Below, piece by piece: positions 39,035 to 46,187 of a stretch of DNA of 54,681 nt. The notes beneath the pieces were generated by a model. It searched no databases, had not been told where the DNA came from, and was given only the letters and a program-made list of their open reading frames with translations. Source of the stretch: a virus; the IMG/VR virus record IMGVR_UViG_3300028571_000037, positions 1-54,681 of that record, one strand, 5' to 3'. The translations under genes and the position numbers were made by a program. How positions within the stretch are numbered: the stretch's first letter is position 1; each line of letters begins with the position of its first letter.

Positions 39035-39106
39035 GCCGATATAGCTCAGTGGTAGAGCCACTGATTTGTAATCAGTAGGTCCTTGGTTCAAATCCGAGTA
39101 TCGGCT
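39035..39106 (+). tRNA. tRNA-Thr(TGT)
   Basis: The acceptor GCCGATA pairs with TATCGGC (39099-39105), discriminator T. The anticodon loop TTTGTAA carries TGT. T-arm CTTGG TTCAAAT CCGAG. Confidence 0.95.
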
Positions 39107-39127
39107 CAAAATATAAACTAATTCTAA

Positions 39128-39256
39128 ATGAGTAAATTTGATTGGAGACACGCAGACCTCGAAGGTGATGGAAAACCTAAAGGACGTGATGTTAAAAAAG
39201 AAATAAAACTTCCTAAGTTGACCAATAAAAAAAATAAAGGTAAAAATAAAGAATAA
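39128..39256 (+). CDS. 42-residue basic peptide
   Basis: MSKFDWRHADLEGDGKPKGR followed by a Lys-rich end. Its stop overlaps the next ATG (TAATG). Could bind RNA or DNA; unknown. Confidence 0.55.
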   Translation: MSKFDWRHADLEGDGKPKGRDVKKEIKLPKLTNKKNKGKNKE

Positions 39257-39417
39257 TGGAATCCTACCAAACTGACTGTAAATTGGATGAACTTAAAACT
39301 AACCTGTTATTAAACGATCCACTCGATTCTTTGAAGAAAGAAATACAAAAAAAAACCGATGAACCGTTTATTTGTCCTTGGGATAATAATTTGGGAGATA
39401 TAACATATTTTCGATAA
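39256..39417 (+). CDS. 53-residue protein
   Basis: MESYQTDCKLDELKTNLLLN start and a conserved-looking ending FICPWDNNLGDITYF. Coupled to the upstream peptide. Unknown function. Confidence 0.55.
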   Translation: MESYQTDCKLDELKTNLLLNDPLDSLKKEIQKKTDEPFICPWDNNLGDITYFR

Positions 39418-39424
39418 TATCAAC

Positions 39425-39497
39425 GGACGAATAGCTCAGGGGTAAGAGCAGGATGCTTATATCATCAAGGCCGAGGGTTCGATTCCCTCTTCGTCTA
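39425..39497 (+). tRNA. tRNA-Ile(TAT)
   Basis: The acceptor GGACGAA pairs with TTCGTCT (39490-39496), discriminator A. The loop CTTATAT gives TAT, reading ATA, which is frequent in this AT-rich DNA. The anticodon stem has four good pairs (GATG/CATC). Confidence 0.85.
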
Positions 39498-39561
39498 CTA
39501 ACCCATATAAAAGTTTGATAATATTTTTTTTTCTTATATTTAAACTAATTATTATAAAGTT

Positions 39562-39651
39562 ATGAAAACAATTATTCAGAATATTATTGATCCACAACAC
39601 GGAGTCATTTGTCAAAAATGGTTTCTGGGTGGTGTATGTTCGGGAGTTTGA
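39562..39651 (+). CDS. Possible 29-residue peptide
   Basis: MKTIIQNII...GGVCSGV; preceded by TTTG, 17 nt, TATATTTA (39514-39542) and followed by a terminator, so a transcript is likely. It may be a leader or a non-coding transcript. Confidence 0.35.
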   Translation: MKTIIQNIIDPQHGVICQKWFLGGVCSGV

Positions 39652-39680
39652 AATAAACTAAATAAGCCTTTATAAAGGAA

Positions 39681-39714
39681 AACCCCGAACTCATATGAGA
39701 CTCGGGGTTTTTTG
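39681..39714 (+). terminator. Intrinsic terminator
   Basis: AACCCCGA then inner CTC ATAT GAG, then TCGGGGTT and a T tract. Confidence 0.9.
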
Positions 39715-39755
39715 TTTTTATAAGTTCTTTGAAATGTTGGTTACCATATACAGTC

Positions 39756-39917
39756 TTACTTCTTAGAGAAGATAGACCAAAGAGTTCCCGATAAAGCAAC
39801 TACACCACCAATAAGTTCGTTTAGAAGGGATTCCTCAATAACACCTTGGATTACCAAGATACCACCTACGAAAGTAAGAACGTGTCTTACGATTCCTTGA
39901 ATTTGTTCTTTTGTCAT
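39756..39917 (-). CDS. Small phage holin-like membrane protein
   Basis: 53 residues: MTKEQIQGIVRHVLTFVGG then ILVIQGVIEES, a second hydrophobic segment LIGGVVALSGTLWSIFSKK. Two short spans separated by an acidic turn match a widespread family of 50-90-residue phage holin-like proteins. Likely permits endolysin access to the wall; inferred. Confidence 0.75.
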   Translation of the reverse strand: MTKEQIQGIVRHVLTFVGGILVIQGVIEESLLNELIGGVVALSGTLWSIFSKK

Positions 39918-39976
39918 AATAGAAAATTTTAATTAGATTTATTCATTATAAATATCTAACTTTGTAGTCATAAGAC

Positions 39977-40050
39977 AGGCATTTAGCTCAGATGGTTAGA
40001 GCACCTCGCTGATACCGAGAGGGTCGGAGGTTCGAATCCTTCAGGGTGCA
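39977..40050 (+). tRNA. tRNA-Ile(GAT) with defective acceptor stem
   Basis: D-arm GCTC/GAGC, anticodon arm CTCG CTGATAC CGAG and T-arm GGAGG TTCGAAT CCTTC are intact. The expected acceptor strands AGGCATT and AGGGTGC do not pair; GCATTT (39979-39984) can pair with GGGTGC only by using positions 8 and 9. Confidence 0.65.
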
Positions 40051-40055
40051 CACAT

Positions 40056-40130
40056 GTTGGCCGTAGCTCAGTAGGTTAGAGCGTCTGATTGTGGTTCAGA
40101 AGGTCGTGGGTTCGATTCCCATCGGTCACC
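40056..40130 (+). tRNA. tRNA-His(GTG)
   Basis: Has the His-specific extra G-1 (40056) pairing C73 (40130). The acceptor TTGGCCG pairs with CGGTCAC except at position 1. The loop TTGTGGT carries GTG. Confidence 0.88.
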
Positions 40131-40135
40131 CAAAT

Positions 40136-40209
40136 GGTCCTGTACCCAAGTGGTTTAAGGGGGTGCTCTGCAAAAGCATTATTCATCAGTTCGAATCTGA
40201 TCGGGACCT
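40136..40209 (+). tRNA. tRNA-Cys(GCA)
   Basis: The acceptor GGTCCTG pairs with CGGGACC (40202-40208), discriminator T. The loop CTGCAAA carries GCA. T-arm ATCAG TTCGAAT CTGAT. Confidence 0.9.
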
Positions 40210-40215
40210 CAAAAT

Positions 40216-40286
40216 TACCCTCTCGTCTAATGGCAGTACAAGCGGTTTTGGTCCGCTGAATTGGGGTTCGAGTCCCTGGGGGGTAA
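40216..40286 (+). tRNA. tRNA-Gln(TTG)
   Basis: The acceptor TACCCTC pairs with GGGGGTA (40279-40285). The loop TTTTGGT carries TTG. T-arm TGGGG TTCGAGT CCCTG. Confidence 0.88.
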
Positions 40287-40291
40287 CAATT

Positions 40292-40360
40292 GCGTCCATA
40301 GTGTAATGGTATCATCACGGTCTCCAAAACCGTTGTTCTAACTTGGAGTCCCACATTATA
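40292..40360 (+). tRNA. tRNA-Trp(CCA), 3' half degenerate
   Basis: GCGTCCA acceptor start, D-arm and anticodon arm ACGGT CTCCAAA ACCGT are clear for Trp. No matching TGGACGC or regular T-arm follows; instead GTGTAATG near the D-arm can pair with CATTATAC downstream. Probably a decayed gene. The 130 nt to the next CDS hold only AT-rich sequence. Confidence 0.5.
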
Positions 40361-40491
40361 CATTACCTACAAAAAATAACAGAGTTATATTTTATATATC
40401 GAACTAATTACACACTATTTTACATTTTATGGTCAAAAAAAAGTAATAACTCTATCTAATATAATATTTATTGAATTATACTTGTATTCGA

Positions 40492-41118
40492 ATGGAATTT
40501 ACAACAGTACTTACTACATTAATCACAGCTGTTTCATCGGTCTTTGTTGCTCTTATCACCGCAGGGTACTTTAGAAGATTACATGACCGAAACGTTGAAA
40601 ATAAATCAAAAAAACTTTTGATGGTTCAAATCCAAAAAGATGAACTGATACATTTTACACTCAGGGAGATACGTAGGAAATACAATTCGGATAGGGTTTA
40701 TATTTTACAATTTCACAACGGAGGTATTTTTTATACACAGTCTCCAATGCAGAGAGCATCTGTCACCTATGAAAGAAATTCAGATGGTTTGGAGAGAATA
40801 ACAGATAGATTTCAGAATATACTAATATCAAACTATAATTGGTTATTGAAAGAAACAATTGAAAACAGGTTTTTTTTCAATGACATAGATCAACAGATTG
40901 AAGATCTACCAACCAAAAGTTTACTAAAAGCATACGGTAACTACGCACACGCAACGGTTCCAATTTACGACAACTCACAACAACTTATCGCTACTCTATC
41001 CCTTAGTTGGGTATTTTCAGAAATTCCAACAGATTGGATAGAAGACGATAAATTTTCGATATATTTCAAAACATCATTGTTTACGGATGCAAACTCATTG
41101 AAAACCCTTCTAGTATGA
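40492..41118 (+). CDS. Membrane-anchored GAF-like protein
   Basis: 208 residues from MEFTTVLTTLITAVSS; the ATG at 40492 is preferred to a TTG at 40471. One N-terminal membrane helix (5-30), a basic linker and coiled segment, then a domain with RVYILQFHNGG, ASVTYERNSDGLERI and HATVPIYDNSQQLIATLSLS, arranged like a GAF sensor fold. Ligand unknown. ATGA overlap with the next gene. Confidence 0.75.
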   Translation: MEFTTVLTTLITAVSSVFVALITAGYFRRLHDRNVENKSKKLLMVQIQKDELIHFTLREIRRKYNSDRVYILQFHNGGIFYTQSPMQRASVTYERNSDGLERITDRFQNILISNYNWLLKETIENRFFFNDIDQQIEDLPTKSLLKAYGNYAHATVPIYDNSQQLIATLSLSWVFSEIPTDWIEDDKFSIYFKTSLFTDANSLKTLLV

Positions 41119-41396
41119 TTGACTTTTGGGATATAGAGTTTGATTCAGAAAATGAATTTTTAAACAACGACTTTATCGATGGTATTATCAAATTAGGTTT
41201 TGTAAAAAAAACAAATTTTATTTATGTAAAAGAAGTTGTTAATTATTTTGGTGATGTCGTGTCCGATGGTCTTTTGATTGATTTGGAACAAAAGAAAATT
41301 TACTATCATCCCGAACCAAACTGTGTTGTGAATTATGAGTTACCCGATCCTGATATAACTAAGGTAGACTTTTTTATCCGAAACAATATTATTTGA
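41115..41396 (+). CDS. Unknown protein coupled to GAF-like gene
   Basis: 93 residues, start overlaps the previous stop. Acidic N-terminus, GLLIDLEQKKIYYHPEPN middle and PDPDITKVDFFIRNN end. No recognised domain. Confidence 0.7.
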   Translation: MIDFWDIEFDSENEFLNNDFIDGIIKLGFVKKTNFIYVKEVVNYFGDVVSDGLLIDLEQKKIYYHPEPNCVVNYELPDPDITKVDFFIRNNII

Positions 41397-41403
41397 TATT
41401 TAT
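41396..41403 (+). promoter_or_regulatory. ATATTTAT start-proximal motif
   Basis: ATATTTAT, 6 nt before the ATG at 41410. Confidence 0.45.
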
Positions 41404-41409
41404 AATACT

Positions 41410-42054
41410 ATGAACTTAGTATATCCACTACAGGGTAAATCCTACAAATCAACTTCCGACTTTGGAAAAAGATGGGGACGACAACATAAAGGGGTCGACC
41501 TACAAGCCGAATCGGGTACAAGGGTTGTAAGTGTCTTAGACGGGAAAGTTGAAAAATCGGGAGATTTCAACGACGGATATGGTGGACAGTTGTTGATAAG
41601 ACACGACACCCCCGAGGGAATTTTTTACTCGAGATATGCTCACCTTAGAAAAACGTATAAACGAACAGGTGAAACTGTAAAGGCTGGTGAAAAAATCGGA
41701 GAAAGTGGTGGTGGAGAAAATGATGCTAATAAAGGTAGATCAACTGGACCACACTTACATTTTGAGTTTTTAGGTGAAGGACTCAAAGCTCTCGACCCTG
41801 AACAATTTTTAAAGGGTGGTGCAGTAGTTGCCGCAGGTACAAAAGGATCAGAAGATTCTAAGGGTGATACCGACACATCAAGATCTGTAGATACACCAAA
41901 TGTTGTAGATAAAATTATGAGAGGTGTGGCAAGAGTTATGACACCGATCGGAGCAATAACTTCGATAAAAGGAGCTTCGACTCCAAAAAATGAATCTATA
42001 ACCAACAAACCTTTATTAGAGGAAATAGATAGAATAAAAGAATTACTAAAATAG
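41410..42054 (+). CDS. M23 (LytM-like) peptidase
   Basis: 214 residues. FGKRWGRQHKGVDLQAESGT (first zinc His and Asp) and TGPHLHFEFLG (HxH) are the M23 zinc site, at ~24-38 and ~113-120. The last ~80 residues are a low-complexity linker and a helix. No signal peptide, so probably virion-associated or released at lysis; it would cut peptide cross-links, complementing the GH19 and lysozyme-like enzymes. Confidence 0.92.
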   Translation: MNLVYPLQGKSYKSTSDFGKRWGRQHKGVDLQAESGTRVVSVLDGKVEKSGDFNDGYGGQLLIRHDTPEGIFYSRYAHLRKTYKRTGETVKAGEKIGESGGGENDANKGRSTGPHLHFEFLGEGLKALDPEQFLKGGAVVAAGTKGSEDSKGDTDTSRSVDTPNVVDKIMRGVARVMTPIGAITSIKGASTPKNESITNKPLLEEIDRIKELLK

Positions 42055-42061
42055 TATTTAT
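42054..42061 (+). promoter_or_regulatory. GTATTTAT start-proximal motif
   Basis: GTATTTAT, 4 nt before the ATG at 42066; spans the end of the M23 gene. Confidence 0.45.
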
Positions 42062-42065
42062 CATT

Positions 42066-42365
42066 ATGGAAAACTTAAAAAAAATATTAAGAGAAAATCT
42101 TATCAAACATCTAAACGAAGCGGATAAGAAAAAAGACGATGTTATCGTACCACAGGGATGCTTCGGTGGACCAAAACACGGTGTGGGCGCCTTGGTATCA
42201 ATTGTTGAACTACTAATGAGTGAAAAAGATAGTGATGGTTTGAAGGCCGTAAACGATCTAAAACAGTTCTTAAAGGGAAGTAGTAAGGTAGACCCCAAAG
42301 TCGTCGTACAGATCCTTAGAAAACACAACAAACCACAATTTATACCATTCACTGGTTGTTTGTAA
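42066..42365 (+). CDS. Tagged small protein
   Basis: 99 residues. Start MENLKKILRENLIKHLNEAD contains an L-N-E site. The remainder has IVELLMSEKDSDGLKAVNDL and VVVQILRKHNKPQF helices with two Cys. Promoter motif and tag place it in the presumed packaged set. Followed by a terminator. Confidence 0.75.
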   Translation: MENLKKILRENLIKHLNEADKKKDDVIVPQGCFGGPKHGVGALVSIVELLMSEKDSDGLKAVNDLKQFLKGSSKVDPKVVVQILRKHNKPQFIPFTGCL

Positions 42366-42388
42366 AATACAAAACGATTTAAATAGAA

Positions 42389-42413
42389 AAAACCCCTTTT
42401 TCAAGGGGTTTTT
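42389..42413. terminator. Bidirectional terminator
   Basis: AACCCCTT TTTC AAGGGGTT with T tracts on both strands, between convergent genes. Confidence 0.9.
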
Positions 42414-42428
42414 AGTTTGTAAAGAATT

Positions 42429-43154
42429 TTATAAATTTTGCCAAGATTTTCCTATGATAATGTTTCTGATACAACCTAAAGTAACATTGAATTTGTTTGC
42501 AAACTGTTGATAAGTATGACCTTGGTTTCGGTCAAAATTTTTTCTTATCCATATAACATCTTCTTTACCAAACTTTGCCGCTGGTGTTCTTCCTTTTCGT
42601 GACTCCTTTAATTTCAATAGATGTTCATCGGAAAAACCACCTTTATCTTGCCATACCTGTTGTAATTTTTTACCCGCCACATTCTTTTGTTCTTGAGTCC
42701 ATTTGTTACCAAAGTTCGGATTTTCTTCACCCATCATAATCCCCTTTAATCCATTGTTCCAAGGAACAAAATCCTTTTTAGCGTCTTTCATTTTCTGAAT
42801 GACTTCAGGATTTTGCATTGCTTTTTTTGTTCCTACAGAAACATTTTGTTTTCTTTCTTCAGTGACTATTACCCCTTGACTACCTTCACCACCATCAGTC
42901 AAATTTACCAATGAACCTAATCCCAAATCGCGGCGACCTAATTGTTTGATTTCAGATTTTTCCCATTCACAGGCCTGCTCCCATGTGATATTTTCTTTTA
43001 TAATTTCAATGCTATAACCCACCTTATTTACTATATGGTGCCAATGTGGGTTTCGGCTGTCTTCTGAATAAGGACGTTCACGATCACCAATTCCCACGTA
43101 AAATACCTCTTGAGTATCCATTCTATAGTGTTTGTATCCAACCTTGTTATTCAT
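42429..43154 (-). CDS. GIY-YIG-type homing endonuclease
   Basis: 241 residues. Residues ~5-95 are the nuclease domain: EVFYVGIGDRERPY, SRNPHWHHIVNKVGY and SLVNLTDGGEG. A linker with ENPNFGNKWTQEQ (NUMOD3-like DNA-contact motif) and a C-terminal helix-turn-helix (TYQQFANKFNVTLGCIRNII) follow. Such enzymes move themselves between phages. No interrupted host gene is seen beside it. Confidence 0.85.
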   Translation of the reverse strand: MNNKVGYKHYRMDTQEVFYVGIGDRERPYSEDSRNPHWHHIVNKVGYSIEIIKENITWEQACEWEKSEIKQLGRRDLGLGSLVNLTDGGEGSQGVIVTEERKQNVSVGTKKAMQNPEVIQKMKDAKKDFVPWNNGLKGIMMGEENPNFGNKWTQEQKNVAGKKLQQVWQDKGGFSDEHLLKLKESRKGRTPAAKFGKEDVIWIRKNFDRNQGHTYQQFANKFNVTLGCIRNIIIGKSWQNL

Positions 43155-43209
43155 GTTACGAATTTACGAAAAAAAATCCATCTCCACCAAACTTTTTACA
43201 TCTCCACAG

Positions 43210-43217
43210 ATATTTAT
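43210..43217 (+). promoter_or_regulatory. ATATTTAT start-proximal motif
   Basis: ATATTTAT, 4 nt before the ATG at 43222. Confidence 0.4.
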
Positions 43218-43221
43218 TATT

Positions 43222-43758
43222 ATGGAAAGTACAGGAAGAAAACTAGGTATTTGTAAATGTGATAATTGTGGAATTGAATTTCGAAAACCACAAAGTGAAA
43301 TAAATAGAAACCAAAAACTAAGTAGAAAAAATTTTTGTTCAAGAACTTGTGTAGGAAAAAACAACACAAAAAACTTACCAAAAAATATTGATGGCTATAA
43401 AATTTCAACACACTCAGCAAATAAAAAAGATGAATATACCCCTTTTAGATATCATTATAGGAACATAAAAAAAAGGAATAAAGATGTTACAATTTTTTTA
43501 CAAGACCTGAGAAAAGTTTGGGAGCAACAAAAAGGTATTTGCCCTTTTTTGAACATTGAACTTACTCTCAGTGGTTATTCAAGAATTGAAAAAAATCCGA
43601 TTTATTCGGCTTCAGTAGATAGAATAGATTCCACCAAAGGGTATGTTATAGATAATATACAATGGATATCAAGATCAATAAATTTGATGAAGAACACAAT
43701 GACAAACGATCAAGTGAATGAAATATTAAGTTTGATAAAAAATAATAAAGGGACGTGA
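43222..43758 (+). CDS. HNH homing endonuclease
   Basis: 178 residues from MESTGRKLGICKCDNCG. An N-terminal zinc finger (CDNCG, FCSRTC) precedes a phage HNH domain (SASVDRIDSTKGYVIDNIQW, ISRSINLMKNTM), typical of freestanding HNH genes. It divergently neighbours the GIY-YIG gene. The stop lies in the loop of a strong hairpin terminator. Confidence 0.85.
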   Translation: MESTGRKLGICKCDNCGIEFRKPQSEINRNQKLSRKNFCSRTCVGKNNTKNLPKNIDGYKISTHSANKKDEYTPFRYHYRNIKKRNKDVTIFLQDLRKVWEQQKGICPFLNIELTLSGYSRIEKNPIYSASVDRIDSTKGYVIDNIQWISRSINLMKNTMTNDQVNEILSLIKNNKGT

Positions 43759-43774
43759 GTCCCTTTATTATTTT
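43741..43774. terminator. Bidirectional terminator
   Basis: 14-bp perfect stem AATAATAAAGGGAC GTGA GTCCCTTTATTATT with T tract; serves the HNH gene and the tmRNA on the other strand. Confidence 0.9.
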
Positions 43775-43788
43775 GGAGATAAACTCCT

Positions 43789-44201
43789 TGGTGGAGGTGA
43801 GCGGAGTCGAACCGCTGTCTTGCTCAGTTTACCCATAAAGGACTACATGCTTAGGTCAGGGTTTGTCGTACCCTCCGAAATATTTGATTCCTTTTTTTTC
43901 CATCGTTATCAACAACTATGGGGTGTTCACTCAAAACCGGCAGAACACCAAACATTACCTCCATTCCTTTTAAGATAGAAACCACACCATAAGGACTTCT
44001 GTTTCAAGGTATATGTCCCCCTCGACCCATTGTTATTATAGCCTAAGCTACAGTAACTCCCTCGGTTTGGATTAGACCCAAAGCCTCAAGTGTTGCGAAA
44101 GTATCGCCTTTTGATTTTTGCTTCCATAGATTAAAGTGATAGGAAACATCTCACTGCATGCCCCGTATGACTAACTCTGCCAATCAATACCCGGCACCCC
44201 C
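43789..44201 (-). ncRNA. ssrA: tmRNA
   Basis: 413 nt on the minus strand. The acceptor GGGGGTG (44201-44195) pairs with CACCTCC (43799-43793), then A and encoded CCA (43791-43789). T-arm AGCGG TTCGACT CCGCT. Helix 5, GTTACTGTAGC TTAG GCTATAATAAC (about 44060-44030), holds the tag stop TAG in its loop, as in bacterial tmRNAs. TAATC before codon CAA resembles the TAGTC that precedes the resume codon, giving a possible tag QTEGVTVA; this frame choice is tentative. It rescues stalled ribosomes. Confidence 0.93.
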
Positions 44202-44219
44202 ATAATTTCAAAGAACTGA

Positions 44220-44304
44220 TGAAACAACTTTCGCCCCCTGTATAGACATTACGTCAGATGCTCAAGGTCAGCCTTGACTGTTAAGGGAGCCACCTGTTGT
44301 TTCA
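44220..44304 (-). ncRNA. Structured RNA upstream of tmRNA
   Basis: Minus strand: outer TGAAACAAC/GTTGTTTCA (9 bp), then GCTCCCT/AGGGGGC (7 bp with one G-U pair possible only on this strand), enclosing hairpins TCAAGG CTGA CCTTGA and GAC/GTC. It lies just 5' of tmRNA and may be a separate RNA or leader. No family recognised. Confidence 0.5.
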
Positions 44305-44344
44305 CCAACATTACAAATATAAATACAATTTTATTGATATGAAA

Positions 44345-44352
44345 CTATTTAT
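44345..44352 (+). promoter_or_regulatory. CTATTTAT motif
   Basis: CTATTTAT, 13 nt before the ATG at 44366. Confidence 0.3.
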
Positions 44353-44365
44353 AATAAAAAAAACT

Positions 44366-44734
44366 ATGAAAAAGAATGTTATAAGGTTAACTGAGTCTGA
44401 TTTGGAAAAAATCGTCAGAAAGGTTATTGAAGAACAAAGTGCTGGTGTTGCATTTGGTGCAGAGGGTAATGGTCTGAAGGTAAAAAAAGAGGATAAAGGA
44501 GAAGAGATGTTTGCCAAGGCGGACATTATGAGTAAATATCTTGATTCGAGGGACAGAGAGGTCAAGGGTGATATCGAGTTTTCCGAAAAGAAGGAATTCG
44601 GTCCTGAGGACTACGATTCTTTTATGGAATATATCAACAACTGTGACACTAGATGGTGTCTTACCACTAAGAAATTTTATGACAAATATGCTGAAAGGGG
44701 TAATATCACAGTTGGTAAAGGAAGAAGAAAATAA
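44366..44734 (+). CDS. Tagged small charged protein
   Basis: 122 residues from MKKNVIRLTESDLEKIVRKV, whose tag ends VIEE before Q (I-E-E site). The start at 44366 is set by the tag, not the longer frame. The rest is Lys/Glu-rich with FMEYINNCDTRWCLTTKKF near the C-terminus. The tag is almost identical to that of the next gene, which otherwise differs. Confidence 0.8.
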   Translation: MKKNVIRLTESDLEKIVRKVIEEQSAGVAFGAEGNGLKVKKEDKGEEMFAKADIMSKYLDSRDREVKGDIEFSEKKEFGPEDYDSFMEYINNCDTRWCLTTKKFYDKYAERGNITVGKGRRK

Positions 44735-44745
44735 AAACGTTTTAT

Positions 44746-44770
44746 TTTTATCAAACTATTTTTGATAAAA
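44746..44770. repeat. 10-bp inverted repeat before tagged gene
   Basis: TTTTATCAAA CTATT TTTGATAAAA: perfect AT-rich dyad between two tagged genes, 7 nt before the GTG start at 44778. Operator or weak terminator. Confidence 0.4.
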
Positions 44771-44777
44771 TCTCTGA

Positions 44778-45875
44778 GTGAAAAAGGTTATAAGGTTATC
44801 TGAATCGGATTTGGAAAGAATTGTAAGACGAGTGATTTCGGAACAAAATGGTTTCGAAATTATTAAGGGTAGTACATCTTCGGAACCAATCAGGAGTAAT
44901 GCGTTAAGTATTTACGGGTTACCTGTTAACGAAAAAAATTCAAATAGTGTTTGGGAGTTAGTTGGTTGGGAAGATTCTATAGTACCTACGTTTACTAAAA
45001 CCAAAAATTTGTCATTGTTCAAACCTGTTGGAAGGGGGAACGAACCAACAGATTTTATAGAATTTATTGTTTATCCAAAAATCAGAGACGGTGAGAAAAA
45101 AAGTTTTAGGTTAGATCAAAAGGGCACTTTGAAGGCTAACATCTACTACAATGAAAAAGGTGTTCTATGGAGAGTTTTGAAGGTAAGGGGATCGGGTAAT
45201 GGATTATTGGCCTTGGGTCGGGCACTTAAGACGGATTCAACTCCGAGTTTTCCTAATCAAATTATCATTACGATGGGTTCTGAAACTCGAGAGAGTTCTA
45301 TGTTTAGTTGGAACCCCAAAAACATCAATTCAATACAGACAGGTTTGAACACTATTCTCAGACTAATTGCCGCCTCAATTCTTACTAAATCTAATCTTAA
45401 GAGTCAGGATCCGATTTTTAAGAAATATGTTGGTCTATCCAATCAGGATATTTCCAAGAATGTTGGGGAAATTATTAAGACATTGGATGATAAATTTACG
45501 AATGGATCGTATGATAGATCAAAATTAGGTGAAATTGATGTGACACCGATTGTCAGTTTTTTAAACTCATTACCAAAAATTTCTATGAATGATTTGGATA
45601 AAGATGACAATTACTTCCAAAATGTTTATGGGAAGAAGATGGATCCGTTTTTTCAGTTTGTGGTAAATGAATATAAAAAACGTATAGGTATGTTTTTAAA
45701 AGATGTTTCACCTGATAACTACACTCAGCTCATCTCGGCAGTAAATCCAAAAGGGGATATGTCAATCGGGAATTCGATTATGAAACATGTATCTGGTACC
45801 AAATATGGACAGATGGTACCAGGGACCAGTGCAGGACAGACCACTACAAAAGGTGAGTATGAGCTAGGAAAATAA
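44778..45875 (+). CDS. Tagged protein of unknown function
   Basis: 365 residues, GTG start. Tag MKKVIRLSESDLERIVRRV ends VISE before Q (I-S-E site). The middle is beta-rich (FIEFIVYPKIRDGEKKSFRL, GTLKANIYYNEKGVLWRVL), then helical with a Gly/Thr-rich end. No family recognised. Ends in a hairpin. Likely a virion protein by tag. Confidence 0.85.
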   Translation: MKKVIRLSESDLERIVRRVISEQNGFEIIKGSTSSEPIRSNALSIYGLPVNEKNSNSVWELVGWEDSIVPTFTKTKNLSLFKPVGRGNEPTDFIEFIVYPKIRDGEKKSFRLDQKGTLKANIYYNEKGVLWRVLKVRGSGNGLLALGRALKTDSTPSFPNQIIITMGSETRESSMFSWNPKNINSIQTGLNTILRLIAASILTKSNLKSQDPIFKKYVGLSNQDISKNVGEIIKTLDDKFTNGSYDRSKLGEIDVTPIVSFLNSLPKISMNDLDKDDNYFQNVYGKKMDPFFQFVVNEYKKRIGMFLKDVSPDNYTQLISAVNPKGDMSIGNSIMKHVSGTKYGQMVPGTSAGQTTTKGEYELGK

Positions 45876-45892
45876 GAGGTTGGAAAACCTCT
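45875..45892. terminator. Weak bidirectional terminator
   Basis: AGAGGTT GGAA AACCTCT between convergent genes; short T-rich flanks. Confidence 0.6.
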
Positions 45893-45893
45893 G

Positions 45894-46136
45894 TTATTTG
45901 ATGTCTTCGTAGTTGTCGTATGAGTAAAAGTATTCAACTTGGCCTTCATCTCCAATCACCATAACAGTGTCGTGAACCACTCTCAGAGTATCGTCGATCC
46001 AAATTAGGTTACCTTGTGTGGTGTCCACTTCCGATGAATTTGACTCAATAGAATTGTTTGGTGTGTTACAAGAGAACAAAGTAAGTGGGAGTAGGACAAT
46101 CAAAAAATTTCTCATATTGTTTTTAGTTTTTTTCAT
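45894..46136 (-). CDS. Lipoprotein
   Basis: 80 residues; ATG at 46136 or 46115. Signal MRNFLIVLLPLTLFSC has a lipobox (LFSC), so Cys is lipidated. The mature part is acidic and short (DTTQGNLIWIDDTLRVVHDT). TATATTTG lies 4 nt before the 46136 start. Superinfection-exclusion lipoproteins of phages have this size and layout; role inferred. Confidence 0.75.
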   Translation of the reverse strand: MKKTKNNMRNFLIVLLPLTLFSCNTPNNSIESNSSEVDTTQGNLIWIDDTLRVVHDTVMVIGDEGQVEYFYSYDNYEDIK

Positions 46137-46140
46137 ATTT

Positions 46141-46148
46141 CAAATATA
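46141..46148 (-). promoter_or_regulatory. TATATTTG -7 element next to start codon
   Basis: Minus-strand TATATTTG, 4 nt before the ATG at 46136. Confidence 0.45.
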
Positions 46149-46172
46149 CAACAAAAATTCAATATCTTCATG

Positions 46173-46180
46173 GTATTTAT
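46173..46180 (+). promoter_or_regulatory. GTATTTAT start-proximal motif
   Basis: GTATTTAT, 7 nt before the ATG at 46188. Confidence 0.45.
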
Positions 46181-46187
46181 TAAAAAC

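Noticed and set aside
40076-40363. Frames on both strands over the His-Cys-Gln-Trp tRNAs
   Set aside because: Overlap four tRNAs and have tRNA-antisense peptide patterns.
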